Origin: Deltaproteobacteria bacterium | GTDB lineage: Bacteria; Desulfobacterota; Desulfofervidia; Desulfofervidales; DG-60 | Direction of reading: 5' to 3' | DNA length: 5,790 bases | Assembly (NCBI GenBank): GCA_021163945.1 | Contig: JAGGTC010000073.1 | Coordinates: 1 to 5,790 of the forward strand | Shown here: piece by piece, positions 1-5,543 of the stretch | How the letters are laid out: each line of letters starts with the position of its first letter | How positions within the stretch are numbered: the stretch's first letter is position 1 | Notes under the pieces: model-generated | What the model saw: the letters and a program-made list of their open reading frames with translations, nothing else | Database searches by the model: none | What the model was told of the DNA's origin: nothing | Program-made: the position numbers and the translations under genes

Positions 1-662
1 ATATGGAAGGAGGTGTCTGTCTTTCTTGTCACAATGTCCATGCCTCAGAAAGTGCCCATCTGCTCCACAGAATAAGCCACCGCCCCTATGCCAAAAGGCA
101 GTGTGGGGAGTGCCATATCCTAGAAGGAAAGAAGATAAAGGGCATAAAAGAAAGAGATCGTTCTCTTTGTCTCAGGTGTCATCCTATGGAAGAGGAGGAT
201 AGATCTATTTACAGTCATATCCATGCAGGCCTTAACGAAAATGTATGCCTTGATTGTCACAGTCCCCACCTCTCTGATGAAAAACCAAACCTAAAGGCTA
301 CTTTGCGTTGGCTCTGTTTCAATTGTCATAGAGATGCAAGAAAACGCATCTTAAGCAAATCTAAGGCCTACAAGTATAAGCACCCAGAGGTACTAAAGGG
401 AGATTGCCTAGATTGCCATAGTGCCCATGCCAGTAATTACCTCTATCTCTTTAAAGGAGGGGTAGTTGCTGTCTGTACCAGTTGTCATAAGAGAGAGGCC
501 AAATTTACCCATCCCTTGGGTAAGAAGGCCATTGACCCAAGGTGTAGGGTAGAGATGGATTGTGTCAGTTGCCACAACCCCATGGGGGCAAAGGATATCT
601 ATCATATTATATTTGACCACAGAAAGGAGCTCTGCATCCAGTGCCACAAGATAAAGACATAA
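1..662 (+). CDS. Multiheme c-type cytochrome, doubled-CXXCH family, 5'-truncated
   Basis: The visible 219 residues hold nine CXXCH heme c motifs, at residues 6-10, 34-38, 56-60, 82-86, 105-109, 135-139, 158-162, 187-191 and 211-215. Several are followed by xxH (CLSCHNVH, CLDCHSPH, CLDCHSAH), as in the doubled-CXXCH family. The stretch between motifs is rich in Lys and Arg. There is no signal peptide and no ribosome binding site, and the frame is open to the window edge, so the first ATG (position 3) is probably internal and the true start lies upstream. Heme attachment requires export, so the protein should be periplasmic or at the outer membrane, passing electrons outward. It stops 15 nt before the NHL gene, which suggests co-transcription. 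An outer-membrane conduit role, like the multihemes paired with secreted cytochromes in other bacteria, is inference. Multiheme cytochrome is certain; the subfamily is not. Confidence 0.93.
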   Translation, partial: MEGGVCLSCHNVHASESAHLLHRISHRPYAKRQCGECHILEGKKIKGIKERDRSLCLRCHPMEEEDRSIYSHIHAGLNENVCLDCHSPHLSDEKPNLKATLRWLCFNCHRDARKRILSKSKAYKYKHPEVLKGDCLDCHSAHASNYLYLFKGGVVAVCTSCHKREAKFTHPLGKKAIDPRCRVEMDCVSCHNPMGAKDIYHIIFDHRKELCIQCHKIKT

Positions 663-677
663 CGTCGGAGGCTATAA

Positions 678-1565
678 ATGAAAAGAATTTGCTATTTATT
701 ACTATTTACTATTCACTATTCACTATTCACTAGTTATTTTGCCCATGCCTATCTCAAGGCCAAGGTAGTAACGGTAATCTATGGAGAGGAGAAAATAGGT
801 GCCTTTAATCAACCCCAATCTGTATATTTTGATGAGAAGAGGGGTAGGCTCTATGTGGTGGATACGCTAAATAACCGTTTAATTTCATATGACAAAAACT
901 ATAAGTTTCTCTCCCAATTTAATGCCGAGGGTAGGCTGAAGGTGCCTGTCTCTATGTTAAAAGACAAAAATGGACATCTTATTGTGACAAATAAGGGAGA
1001 AGGGAGTGTTCTGATCATCTATCTTAAGGAGAAATTAATAAAGACCATTGACTTTAAAGGGATTTTCCCAAGGCCTGTCCCTTCCTATCTTGCCCTTGAT
1101 GAAGATGGCCATCTCTATATCCTGGATCAGGCATATAAGAGGATTTTGATCTTTTCCCCCAAAAATGGTGATTATAAATTCTTAAAGGCCATAAAGGAGC
1201 CAAAGTGTGCTGGATTTAGCGATATAAAAATCTTTGACAAGTATATATACGCCCTAGATAGCCTTTTGGCAAAGGTCTTTGTCTATGATCAGGGGGGCCG
1301 TCTTGTCCGTTCTATTGCCCTTAAATCATTAAGATTTCCAGTGAGCCTTGCCCTGGATAGGTATGGTCGTCTTTACATATTAGATGGGCACCAAGGGAAG
1401 GTATTTATATTTAAGGAAAGTGGTGAGGTTATAGGGGAAATAGGAAGGGGTGGCTGGAAGGAGGGAAGGCTTTATTACCCCCGCTACCTCCTCTTTGATA
1501 AGGAAAATCGCCTATATGTAGTAGATACAGGAAATAACAGGGTTCAGGTATTTAAGATTAAATAA
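678..1565 (+). CDS. Exported NHL-repeat beta-propeller protein
   Basis: A 295-residue protein with a Sec signal peptide (KR at residues 2-3, hydrophobic core about 5-21, AHA cleavage motif at 22-24). About six NHL-type repeats fill the rest, near residues 42-82, 88-125, 132-170, 176-213, 218-256 and 259-295. The recurring pattern is P-x-(S/Y)-(V/L)-x-(F/L)-D-x-x-(G/N)-x-L-Y-(V/I)-(V/L)-D-x-x-x-(N/K)-(R/K)-(I/V). The clearest repeats are the first (GRLYVVDTLNNRL) and last (NRLYVVDTGNNRVQVF), which could close a six-bladed propeller. No CXXCH motif or catalytic signature is visible. GGAGG at 667-671 lies 6 nt before the ATG and supports this start. NHL proteins often neighbour outer-membrane multiheme cytochromes, where their role is unclear; a scaffolding or assembly role is inference. 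The signal sequence is encoded partly by a 7-nt tandem repeat (annotated separately). Confidence 0.9.
   Translation: MKRICYLLLFTIHYSLFTSYFAHAYLKAKVVTVIYGEEKIGAFNQPQSVYFDEKRGRLYVVDTLNNRLISYDKNYKFLSQFNAEGRLKVPVSMLKDKNGHLIVTNKGEGSVLIIYLKEKLIKTIDFKGIFPRPVPSYLALDEDGHLYILDQAYKRILIFSPKNGDYKFLKAIKEPKCAGFSDIKIFDKYIYALDSLLAKVFVYDQGGRLVRSIALKSLRFPVSLALDRYGRLYILDGHQGKVFIFKESGEVIGEIGRGGWKEGRLYYPRYLLFDKENRLYVVDTGNNRVQVFKIK
701..735 (+). repeat. Heptanucleotide tandem repeat inside a signal-peptide coding region
   Basis: Three perfect copies of ACTATTC occupy 708-728. They are flanked by degenerate copies ACTATTT (701-707) and ACTAGTT (729-735). The repeat encodes part of the hydrophobic core of the NHL protein's signal peptide. 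The unit is not a multiple of three, so gain or loss of one copy would shift the frame of the whole protein. Confidence 0.85.
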
Positions 1566-1594
1566 TTGACAATATATCGGAAAAATGCTATATT
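1566..1594 (+). promoter_or_regulatory. Near-consensus sigma-70 promoter with extended -10, upstream of the secreted cytochrome pair
   Basis: TTGACA (1566-1571) is a perfect -35 box that begins directly after the NHL gene's TAA. A 17-nt spacer leads to TATATT (1589-1594), which matches the -10 consensus at five of six bases and is preceded by TGC (1586-1588), an extended -10. Transcription should begin near 1601, giving a leader of about 25 nt with a strong Shine-Dalgarno. The element lets the two secreted cytochromes be expressed independently of, and probably more strongly than, the genes before them. It was read by eye from consensus; no transcript data are available. Confidence 0.75.
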
Positions 1595-1610
1595 TAAAGG
1601 CAAAAAAGGA

Positions 1611-1620
1611 AAGGAGGTGA
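1611..1620 (+). promoter_or_regulatory. Ribosome binding site fixing the start of the first secreted cytochrome
   Basis: AAGGAGGTGA matches the 16S anti-Shine-Dalgarno almost fully. It sits 5 nt before the ATG at 1626, with 8 nt from GGAGG to the ATG. It chooses this ATG over the in-frame TTG at 1566, which coincides with the -35 box. Confidence 0.85.
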
Positions 1621-1625
1621 GAAAG

Positions 1626-2771
1626 ATGAAGAGTGCAGCAGCAGTGGTATTTGTGGGGATTATTGTTGTTGCTTTTCTTATGGTCTTTGGGAGTCCAGCA
1701 ATGGCAAAGGTAATGGGTCCATGTGCAGACTGCCATACAATGCACTATAGTCAAAATGGGGTTAGTACTGGTTATCCCTCTGGAGGCCCTTTTAGGGCAT
1801 TAACAATTGGAGATTGTGTTGGTTGTCATAGTGGTGCAGAAGCACGCAGAGGAGATAATAATGAAATACCAGTTGTATTAAGGACAGTTGCACCTTCGGG
1901 GACTGGACCTGGAAAGAGCCTTGCAGGTGGTGATTTCTACTGGGTTGATCACAGCAATCCAACAAAGGGACATGATGTGATAAATCTGCCAAATATCACT
2001 GGAAAGGATGCAAATATGTCTAATCTCAATCCACCTGGCTGGGACCCAGCTGCTACGTCTGGTCTTGCCTTTGGCCAAGTAGCAGGTGGTGAGGCCAATT
2101 GGAGCAGTCAGCTTACCTGTGCAGGTAAATATGGTTGTCATGGCAGACATGACGTGGATGATGATTACGCAGCGATAAGGGGTGCCCATCACGCTGATGA
2201 TAGTTGTCTTAAGCCTGGTTCAGTGGATGAAGGTAAACAAGGGGCTGATGTTGGAACAAGCTATAGGTTTCTTGCTGGTATCCATGGTATTGAAGACGAT
2301 GACTGGGAATGGACAGCTACTGATGGAACATCTGACCACAATGAATATAAAGGTGTGAATGTAAATTCTAGCTATTCTAACAAGACCACAATTAGTTACC
2401 TTTGTGCTGAGTGTCATGGTCAGTTTCATAGCGATATAGGCGGAACTAGTAGCCCTTGGTTAAGGCATCCAACAGACATCTATCTACCCTCTGATACAAG
2501 TAAAGAATATTACAAATATAATGGCGGTACTGGCTCAGACAATCCTTATAGTGTAGTTGCCCCTGTAGGCAGAGACACACTACCTGCTAATGGGAATCCA
2601 GATGCTACAATTACCCCAGGTTCTGATGGCTCCGTTGTCTTGTGCATCTCATGCCACCGTGCCCATGGTTCTGAATATGATGACCTTCTAAGATGGGATT
2701 ATAGTACAATGACCGCTGGTCAAGCTACTACACCCAATGAGGGTTGCTTTATCTGCCATACAACAAAGTAA
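1626..2771 (+). CDS. Secreted multiheme cytochrome c, OmcS/OmcE nanowire-like, first of a tandem pair
   Basis: A 381-residue protein with a Sec signal peptide (K2, core about residues 4-21, AMA cleavage motif at 25-27). Five CXXCH motifs lie at residues 33-37, 64-68, 260-264, 340-344 and 374-378. A CX5CH at 165-172 (CAGKYGCH) may be a sixth heme site. The spacing is long, and many distal His occur in motifs such as TMHYSQ, GAHHAD, DHNEY, WLRHPTD and CHRAHGS, which could supply axial ligands. The only other cysteine is C194. Wide heme spacing in a His-rich secreted chain resembles the OmcS/OmcE group, whose members polymerise into extracellular heme filaments; that assignment is from recalled family features, not a search. 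The start is set by AAGGAGGTGA at 1611-1620. The longer TTG start would overlap the promoter and bury the signal peptide. A homologous gene follows after 36 nt. A non-filamentous secreted cytochrome is the main alternative. Confidence 0.88.
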   Translation: MKSAAAVVFVGIIVVAFLMVFGSPAMAKVMGPCADCHTMHYSQNGVSTGYPSGGPFRALTIGDCVGCHSGAEARRGDNNEIPVVLRTVAPSGTGPGKSLAGGDFYWVDHSNPTKGHDVINLPNITGKDANMSNLNPPGWDPAATSGLAFGQVAGGEANWSSQLTCAGKYGCHGRHDVDDDYAAIRGAHHADDSCLKPGSVDEGKQGADVGTSYRFLAGIHGIEDDDWEWTATDGTSDHNEYKGVNVNSSYSNKTTISYLCAECHGQFHSDIGGTSSPWLRHPTDIYLPSDTSKEYYKYNGGTGSDNPYSVVAPVGRDTLPANGNPDATITPGSDGSVVLCISCHRAHGSEYDDLLRWDYSTMTAGQATTPNEGCFICHTTK

Positions 2772-2792
2772 TAGGATTAACCCTAAAACGGT

Positions 2793-2802
2793 AAAGGGGG
2801 TG
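2793..2802 (+). promoter_or_regulatory. Ribosome binding site preceding paired GTG codons
   Basis: AAAGGGGGTG lies before two adjacent in-frame GTG codons at 2805 and 2808. From the G-run end at 2800 the gap is 4 nt to the first and 7 nt to the second, so the second is the likelier start. The choice changes the protein by one residue. Confidence 0.65.
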
Positions 2803-2807
2803 AAGTG

Positions 2808-3926
2808 GTGAAGAGGGGGTTTATTTTTTTCTTCATTTTTATTGGTCTGATTTTCCTTCCCCCTTCTGTTTTTGCTTATGTTTCAGGACCTTGCTCAAAC
2901 TGCCATACAATGCATTATAGTCAGGATGGACAGCCACTGGGCACTGATGGTCCTCACCAGTATTTACTCATTGAAAAAAAGGGGGGCCACCATTCTAGCG
3001 CTTGTATAACCTGTCATTCCTCTCAAACCTCTTCCACTTATGAAGACTTAGGTGGTTGTAAAGTCCCTATTGTTTTTTATTATGGCAGTTCAGAACCTAC
3101 TTCTTATCTTGCAGGTGGCAATTTTTGGTGGGTAAGTAAAGAGCATGGTCACGATGATACAAAGGGGCACAATGTGTTAGGCATTGCTGAAATTGATCAA
3201 AATTTGTCTGAAGCCCCCGGTCCTGCCATTACATGTGCTAATAGTTGTCATGTATCTCTAGCTATAAAACAAACTGCTGTAACAGGGCTTGGAAGTGGCT
3301 GTGAGGGTTGCCATACGCATGTAAGGCATCATGCCAATGATCATCCAAATGGCCAGTCGGGTTGGGTAAACTCAGCAGAACAAGGTTGGTATCGCTTTTT
3401 ATCAGCAGCACATTCAGTTAAGCCTGAGGGAGTTGAAGGCTATGAACATGGCCTTTGGGAAGCAGGTCTTCATGATGGTGGAAACCACCAAGGTGCTACA
3501 GAGCATAACGAGTATTTAGGTTCTCAAAAAACTGGCGGCTATGGTTTTAATGGTGGACTTGGTCATACTGTTACTGCCTTCTGTACTGGTTGCCATGGCT
3601 TGTTTCACACTGACCAATATGATAGTGGTTGGATTCGTCATCCATCAGATGCTATCATTCCAAATAAGGGCGAATATGCAAATGTAGGAGGGGATAATCA
3701 CTTATATGATCCACTTTCACCAGTAGCAAGGCAAAGCCTCTCTGATCCCCCATCTGACCCTGGACATGTCAACCCTGATTCTGATATGGTCATGTGCCTT
3801 TCCTGTCACAGACCACATGGGAGTCCTTATCCTGATTTGTTAAGGTGGGACTATACGGAACAGATTGCAGGTGGTGGCGGAGACGATAAAGGCTGCTTCT
3901 ACTGCCATACCCAGAAAAATGACTAG
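2808..3926 (+). CDS. Secreted multiheme cytochrome c, OmcS/OmcE nanowire-like, second of a tandem pair
   Basis: A 372-residue protein read from GTG, with a strongly hydrophobic signal peptide (MKRG then a Phe/Ile-rich core, VFA cleavage motif at 21-23). Six CXXCH motifs lie at residues 29-33, 66-70, 165-169, 259-263, 330-334 and 363-367. A CX3CH sits at 143-148 (CANSCH). It is clearly a paralogue of the preceding gene. Shared blocks in the same order include GPCxxCHTMHYSQ, LAGGxFxWV, KGHxV, YRFL, HNEYxG, CHGxFHxD, RHPxD, CHRxHGSxYxDLLRWDY and GCFxCHT. Mature chains begin only a few residues before the first heme. It sits 36 nt after its paralogue with no terminator between, so both should share the promoter at 1566-1594. 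It has one more canonical heme site than its sister, CEGCH at 165-169. A perfect hairpin follows the stop codon. Filament formation is inferred from family resemblance. Confidence 0.88.
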   Translation: MKRGFIFFFIFIGLIFLPPSVFAYVSGPCSNCHTMHYSQDGQPLGTDGPHQYLLIEKKGGHHSSACITCHSSQTSSTYEDLGGCKVPIVFYYGSSEPTSYLAGGNFWWVSKEHGHDDTKGHNVLGIAEIDQNLSEAPGPAITCANSCHVSLAIKQTAVTGLGSGCEGCHTHVRHHANDHPNGQSGWVNSAEQGWYRFLSAAHSVKPEGVEGYEHGLWEAGLHDGGNHQGATEHNEYLGSQKTGGYGFNGGLGHTVTAFCTGCHGLFHTDQYDSGWIRHPSDAIIPNKGEYANVGGDNHLYDPLSPVARQSLSDPPSDPGHVNPDSDMVMCLSCHRPHGSPYPDLLRWDYTEQIAGGGGDDKGCFYCHTQKND

Positions 3927-3931
3927 ACTTT

Positions 3932-3963
3932 AGAGGTAATGGAAAAATCTTTCCATTACCTCT
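3932..3963 (+). terminator. Strong hairpin after the cytochrome operon, possible terminator
   Basis: AGAGGTAATGGAAA (3932-3945) and TTTCCATTACCTCT (3950-3963) form a perfect 14-bp stem with loop AATC. It starts 6 nt after the last cytochrome stop. No T-tract follows on the + strand, so it is not a textbook intrinsic terminator. It could stabilise the mRNA 3' end or act with Rho. Confidence 0.55.
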
Positions 3964-4149
3964 CCTATCAAAATCTTCTAAAAAGACTCCCTTATCTCCT
4001 TTTAACAAAAAAGTGCCTGTCTGACCAGTTTGTCTTTTACAAATTGAAATCAGATGACATACGTGCTAATATAGCCTCAGGGGTAAATTTGGTGGTATAT
4101 CCGAACTGTTCAGATATGAACGACATCTAAAATACAAGGAGGGATTGAA
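3964..4149. other. Intergenic boundary between cytochrome locus and cassette array
   Basis: I find no convincing gene here. It holds a promoter-like element (4044-4072), a small inverted repeat GTTCA/TGAAC (4108-4112 and 4117-4121) and a Shine-Dalgarno (GGAGGG, 4138-4143). No GTTATAC-like cassette start, predicted from the AAC side of the site at 4542, is present, so the 5' boundary of the first cassette is not identified. Confidence 0.6.
4044..4072 (+). promoter_or_regulatory. Promoter-like element ahead of the aspartic protease and cassette array
   Basis: TTGAAA (4044-4049), a 17-nt spacer, then TAATAT (4067-4072) preceded by TGC (4064-4066), an extended -10. The -35 matches five of six bases and the -10 four of six. 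Spacing and the TGC match the stronger promoter at 1566-1594. Transcription would start near 4079 and leave a leader of about 70 nt. It could serve all following cassettes. Confidence 0.5.
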
Positions 4150-4614
4150 ATGGGGAAGGTGATAGAGAAGGTAAAACTCACAAGCTTGTTTGAACCAAAG
4201 AAGTCGGTGGAAGCAGATGCAGTCATTGATACGGGTGCAACGATGGTAGTATTACCTGAGGATATAGTGGATGCTCTTGGATTAAGAAAGGTGCGAGAAG
4301 TAAAGGTAAGATATGCGAACAATAAGGTAGAGACGAGACCTATTTATGGAGTAGTAACCATTGAGCTAAAGGGACGCTCAGCTAATCTTGACGTCTTAGT
4401 AGAAGAAAAGGGCTCACAGCCCCTTATAGGGCAGGTGCTGTTAGAGCTATTGGACCTTATAGTTGAACCTAAGACAAGAAAGCTTATACCCAATCCTGCT
4501 TCTCCTGAGATGCCGATGATGGAGATACTCATGGCAACGGCGTATAACGGGTATGCGGTTCGCTCCCGCTCACCCAAACCCTTACGGGCTTCGCATACCC
4601 GCGCGGAACGTTAA
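4150..4614 (+). CDS. Retropepsin-like (clan AA) aspartic protease
   Basis: A 154-residue cytoplasmic protein with no signal peptide. D27-T-G-A-T is the catalytic DTG motif of single-domain, dimeric retropepsin-like proteases. It is preceded by hydrophobic AVI and followed by VVLPEDIVDALGL, the usual helix after the active-site loop. PLIGQVLLELLDLIVEP (residues 91-107) is the hydrophobic-hydrophobic-Gly element near the C-terminus of the fold, and KLIPNP the usual end strand. Prokaryotic members are commonly about 120-130 residues. Here residues 1-129 cover the family, and about 130-154 are translated from the following palindromic recombination site, with the TAA supplied by GTTAAGT. The start has GGAGGG (4138-4143) 6 nt upstream. 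No substrate is known. The enzyme family is fairly certain; that it belongs to a cassette is inferred from the attC-like site at its 3' end. Confidence 0.82.
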   Translation: MGKVIEKVKLTSLFEPKKSVEADAVIDTGATMVVLPEDIVDALGLRKVREVKVRYANNKVETRPIYGVVTIELKGRSANLDVLVEEKGSQPLIGQVLLELLDLIVEPKTRKLIPNPASPEMPMMEILMATAYNGYAVRSRSPKPLRASHTRAER

Positions 4615-4616
4615 GT
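4542..4616 (+). repeat. attC-like recombination site A (protease/nuclease junction)
   Basis: The left end GTATAAC (4542-4548) matches RYYYAAC except at one base. The right end GTTAAGT (4610-4616) matches GTTRRRY fully. Inside is a perfect 10-bp inverted repeat, CGGGTATGCG (4548-4557) and CGCATACCCG (4592-4601), overlapping the left site. The intervening loop contains CCCG/CGGG and the 11-mer CGCTCCCGCTC (4561-4571), also found in site B. The stem-to-right-end spacing (8 nt) is asymmetric, so this is not an ideal attC. Base composition is much more GC-rich than the flanking genes. Confidence 0.65.
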
Positions 4617-4641
4617 GACATTGGGCTTCGGGACGATGATT

Positions 4642-5139
4642 ATGAAAACAACATTTGAAAAATTAACTAAAATCATTTTTGAGGAAATAACACCAAAATT
4701 AGAAAATAACATCGGAGTAGCAATATTTGCTAAAGAAAGGGCAAAATTTGAAGGTTGGCTCAAGGTAGAATTATGCGAGAGTTTATCAAAACACTTTCAA
4801 ACAATTATCCCAGAAAAGGACAGAATTGATATTACTTTTGATGATTGGGCAATAGAACTAAAAACTGTCAATACTAACTACAGATATAAAAACGTCGAGA
4901 ACAAAACACGACCAATTACCATGAATATTCAAGGAGTAATTGATGACATTAAAAAGCTGAGATCTACAGACTACATCAATAAGGCAATTTTGTTTGTAGT
5001 TTTTCCTGTAACTCACGATCATGAAAATTGGCAAACGCATTTGCAGAAAATCTCCAAATCATTGAAAGACGTAAAACATAGGGAGTTTAAATTTAAAAAC
5101 AAAGTTCCAGGGGTGATTTATTTTGGTTCAATACAATAA
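4642..5139 (+). CDS. PD-(D/E)XK nuclease-like protein of unknown target
   Basis: A 165-residue cytoplasmic protein. Residues about 56-75 read PEKDRIDITFDDWAIELKTV. The D63 or D67/D68 plus E72-L-K74 arrangement on a predicted beta-hairpin matches the D-(E/D)xK core of PD-(D/E)XK nucleases. The helix containing E43 (GWLKVELCESL) fits the conserved acidic helix before it. A later hydrophobic strand (KAILFVVFPVTH) and a terminal strand (GVIYFGSIQ) suit the same alpha/beta fold. It resembles small restriction-endonuclease-like proteins, but I do not recognise a named family and no methyltransferase is adjacent. The start is uncertain. ATG at 4642 has a weak GGGA (4630-4633) at suitable distance; ATG 4636 and GTG 4615, the latter inside the recombination site, are alternatives. 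Gene and fold are likely; cleavage activity is inference. Confidence 0.7.
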   Translation: MKTTFEKLTKIIFEEITPKLENNIGVAIFAKERAKFEGWLKVELCESLSKHFQTIIPEKDRIDITFDDWAIELKTVNTNYRYKNVENKTRPITMNIQGVIDDIKKLRSTDYINKAILFVVFPVTHDHENWQTHLQKISKSLKDVKHREFKFKNKVPGVIYFGSIQ

Positions 5140-5187
5140 TGCCCCTTCGTCCAACGCTGCGGTGCTTCGCACCTTGCCCTTATCGGG
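5140..5187 (+). other. Cassette 3' spacer with hairpin
   Basis: GGTGC (5161-5165) and GCACC (5169-5173) form a 5-bp stem with loop TTC. CCCC (5142-5145) and GGGG (5185-5188) could enclose it. No T-run follows, so it is a weak terminator candidate. A related hairpin precedes the end of the next cassette (5765-5776). Confidence 0.45.
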
Positions 5188-5276
5188 GTCACTTAACAGG
5201 AGGTGGCTCGCTAACGTTCGCGCAAATTTGCTCCGCTCCCGCTCCGCAAACTTCACATATTCCTGAATCGTTGTCC
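5188..5276 (+). repeat. attC-like recombination site B (nuclease/small-gene junction)
   Basis: The left end ACTTAAC (5191-5197) fits RYYYAAC. The right end GTTGTCC (5270-5276) keeps GTT but departs from RRR at two bases. Inner pairing includes CAGGA (5197-5201) with TCCTG (5261-5265), GTG (5203-5205) with CAC (5254-5256), and AAATTTGC (5224-5231) with GCAAACTT (5246-5253, one mismatch). Extrahelical bases lie between the stems, as in attC. The apical region contains CGCTCCCGCTC (5234-5244), shared exactly with site A. Confidence 0.65.
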
Positions 5277-5330
5277 GAAATTGCGGGCAACGGCGGGAAA
5301 AGATTTAAATACAAACACGAAGTAATATAT

Positions 5331-5342
5331 AAGGAGGTGATA
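5331..5342 (+). promoter_or_regulatory. Very strong Shine-Dalgarno for the 59-residue gene
   Basis: AAGGAGGTGATA is complementary to the 16S 3' tail over essentially its full length, with GGAGG ending 9 nt before the ATG at 5347. It is the main evidence that the short downstream frame is a gene. No convincing promoter is seen between 5271 and 5330. Confidence 0.85.
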
Positions 5343-5346
5343 AGAT

Positions 5347-5526
5347 ATGGAAAAACCAAAAGGTAGAATAAATGTGGCGCCTGATGGAACAATAATTGGA
5401 ACTGGCGGTGCTGCGGCAACTAATTATGGACTGGATTCCACACCAATAGAGATACTTGATCAGAACAACAACAGAATAGGGATGACCACACTCGGCGAAG
5501 TGAGGAAAAAACTGGGGCTGAAATAA
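5347..5526 (+). CDS. Small hypothetical cassette protein, 59 aa
   Basis: I do not recognise this protein. It begins MEKPKGRINV, has a Gly/Ala-rich middle (IIGTGGAAATNYGL, residues about 16-29), a predicted strand-turn (TPIEILDQNNNRIG) and a basic C-terminal helix (TTLGEVRKKLGLK). It has no cysteine, signal peptide or membrane segment, so it is probably a small soluble cytoplasmic protein. The full-length Shine-Dalgarno at 5331-5342 and codon use like the neighbouring genes support it being real. The next gene starts 17 nt after its stop, so the pair is probably translated from one transcript. A toxin-antitoxin or anti-phage pair is possible because cassettes often carry such modules, but nothing in the sequence shows this. 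Confidence 0.7.
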   Translation: MEKPKGRINVAPDGTIIGTGGAAATNYGLDSTPIEILDQNNNRIGMTTLGEVRKKLGLK

Positions 5527-5543
5527 ACTAAAAGGTGTTAAAA

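Larger units (their letters stand above)
4611..5270 (+). mobile_element. Putative integron gene cassette carrying the nuclease-like gene
   Basis: Boundaries are placed at the G^TT points of two attC-like sites. GTTAAGTGAC at the 5' end (4610-4619) is exactly reverse-complementary to GTCACTTAAC (5188-5197) at the start of the 3' site. This is expected because the first bases of an inserted cassette complete its own attC when the cassette is circular. A single gene lies in the usual orientation, with the recombination site downstream of its stop. No integrase is in the window. Confidence 0.68.

Noticed and set aside
1566..1625. N-terminal extension of the first secreted cytochrome from TTG
   Set aside because: It would put 20 charged residues before a clear signal peptide, lacks a ribosome binding site, and coincides with the promoter.
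3939..4130. 63-codon + strand open frame after the last cytochrome
   Set aside because: Its ATG lies inside the 14-bp hairpin stem, spacing to any Shine-Dalgarno is wrong, and the protein has no recognisable features.
3964..4149. Search for the 5' boundary of the protease cassette (expected GTTATAC or similar)
   Set aside because: No such sequence is present, so I do not claim a complete cassette for the protease gene.
5149..5155. GTCCAAC, a perfect RYYYAAC, as an alternative left end of site B
   Set aside because: It would require a cassette start GTTGGAC, which is absent, whereas GTCACTTAAC at 5188-5197 matches the actual start over 10 bases.
5281..5309. TTGCGG-17-TTTAAA as a promoter for the two small genes
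   Set aside because: It matches consensus at only three and four of six bases, with no extended -10.
5139..5366. 75-codon + strand open frame overlapping the nuclease stop
   Set aside because: It is translated through the palindromic site B, has no ribosome binding site of its own, and overlaps the better supported 59-residue gene.
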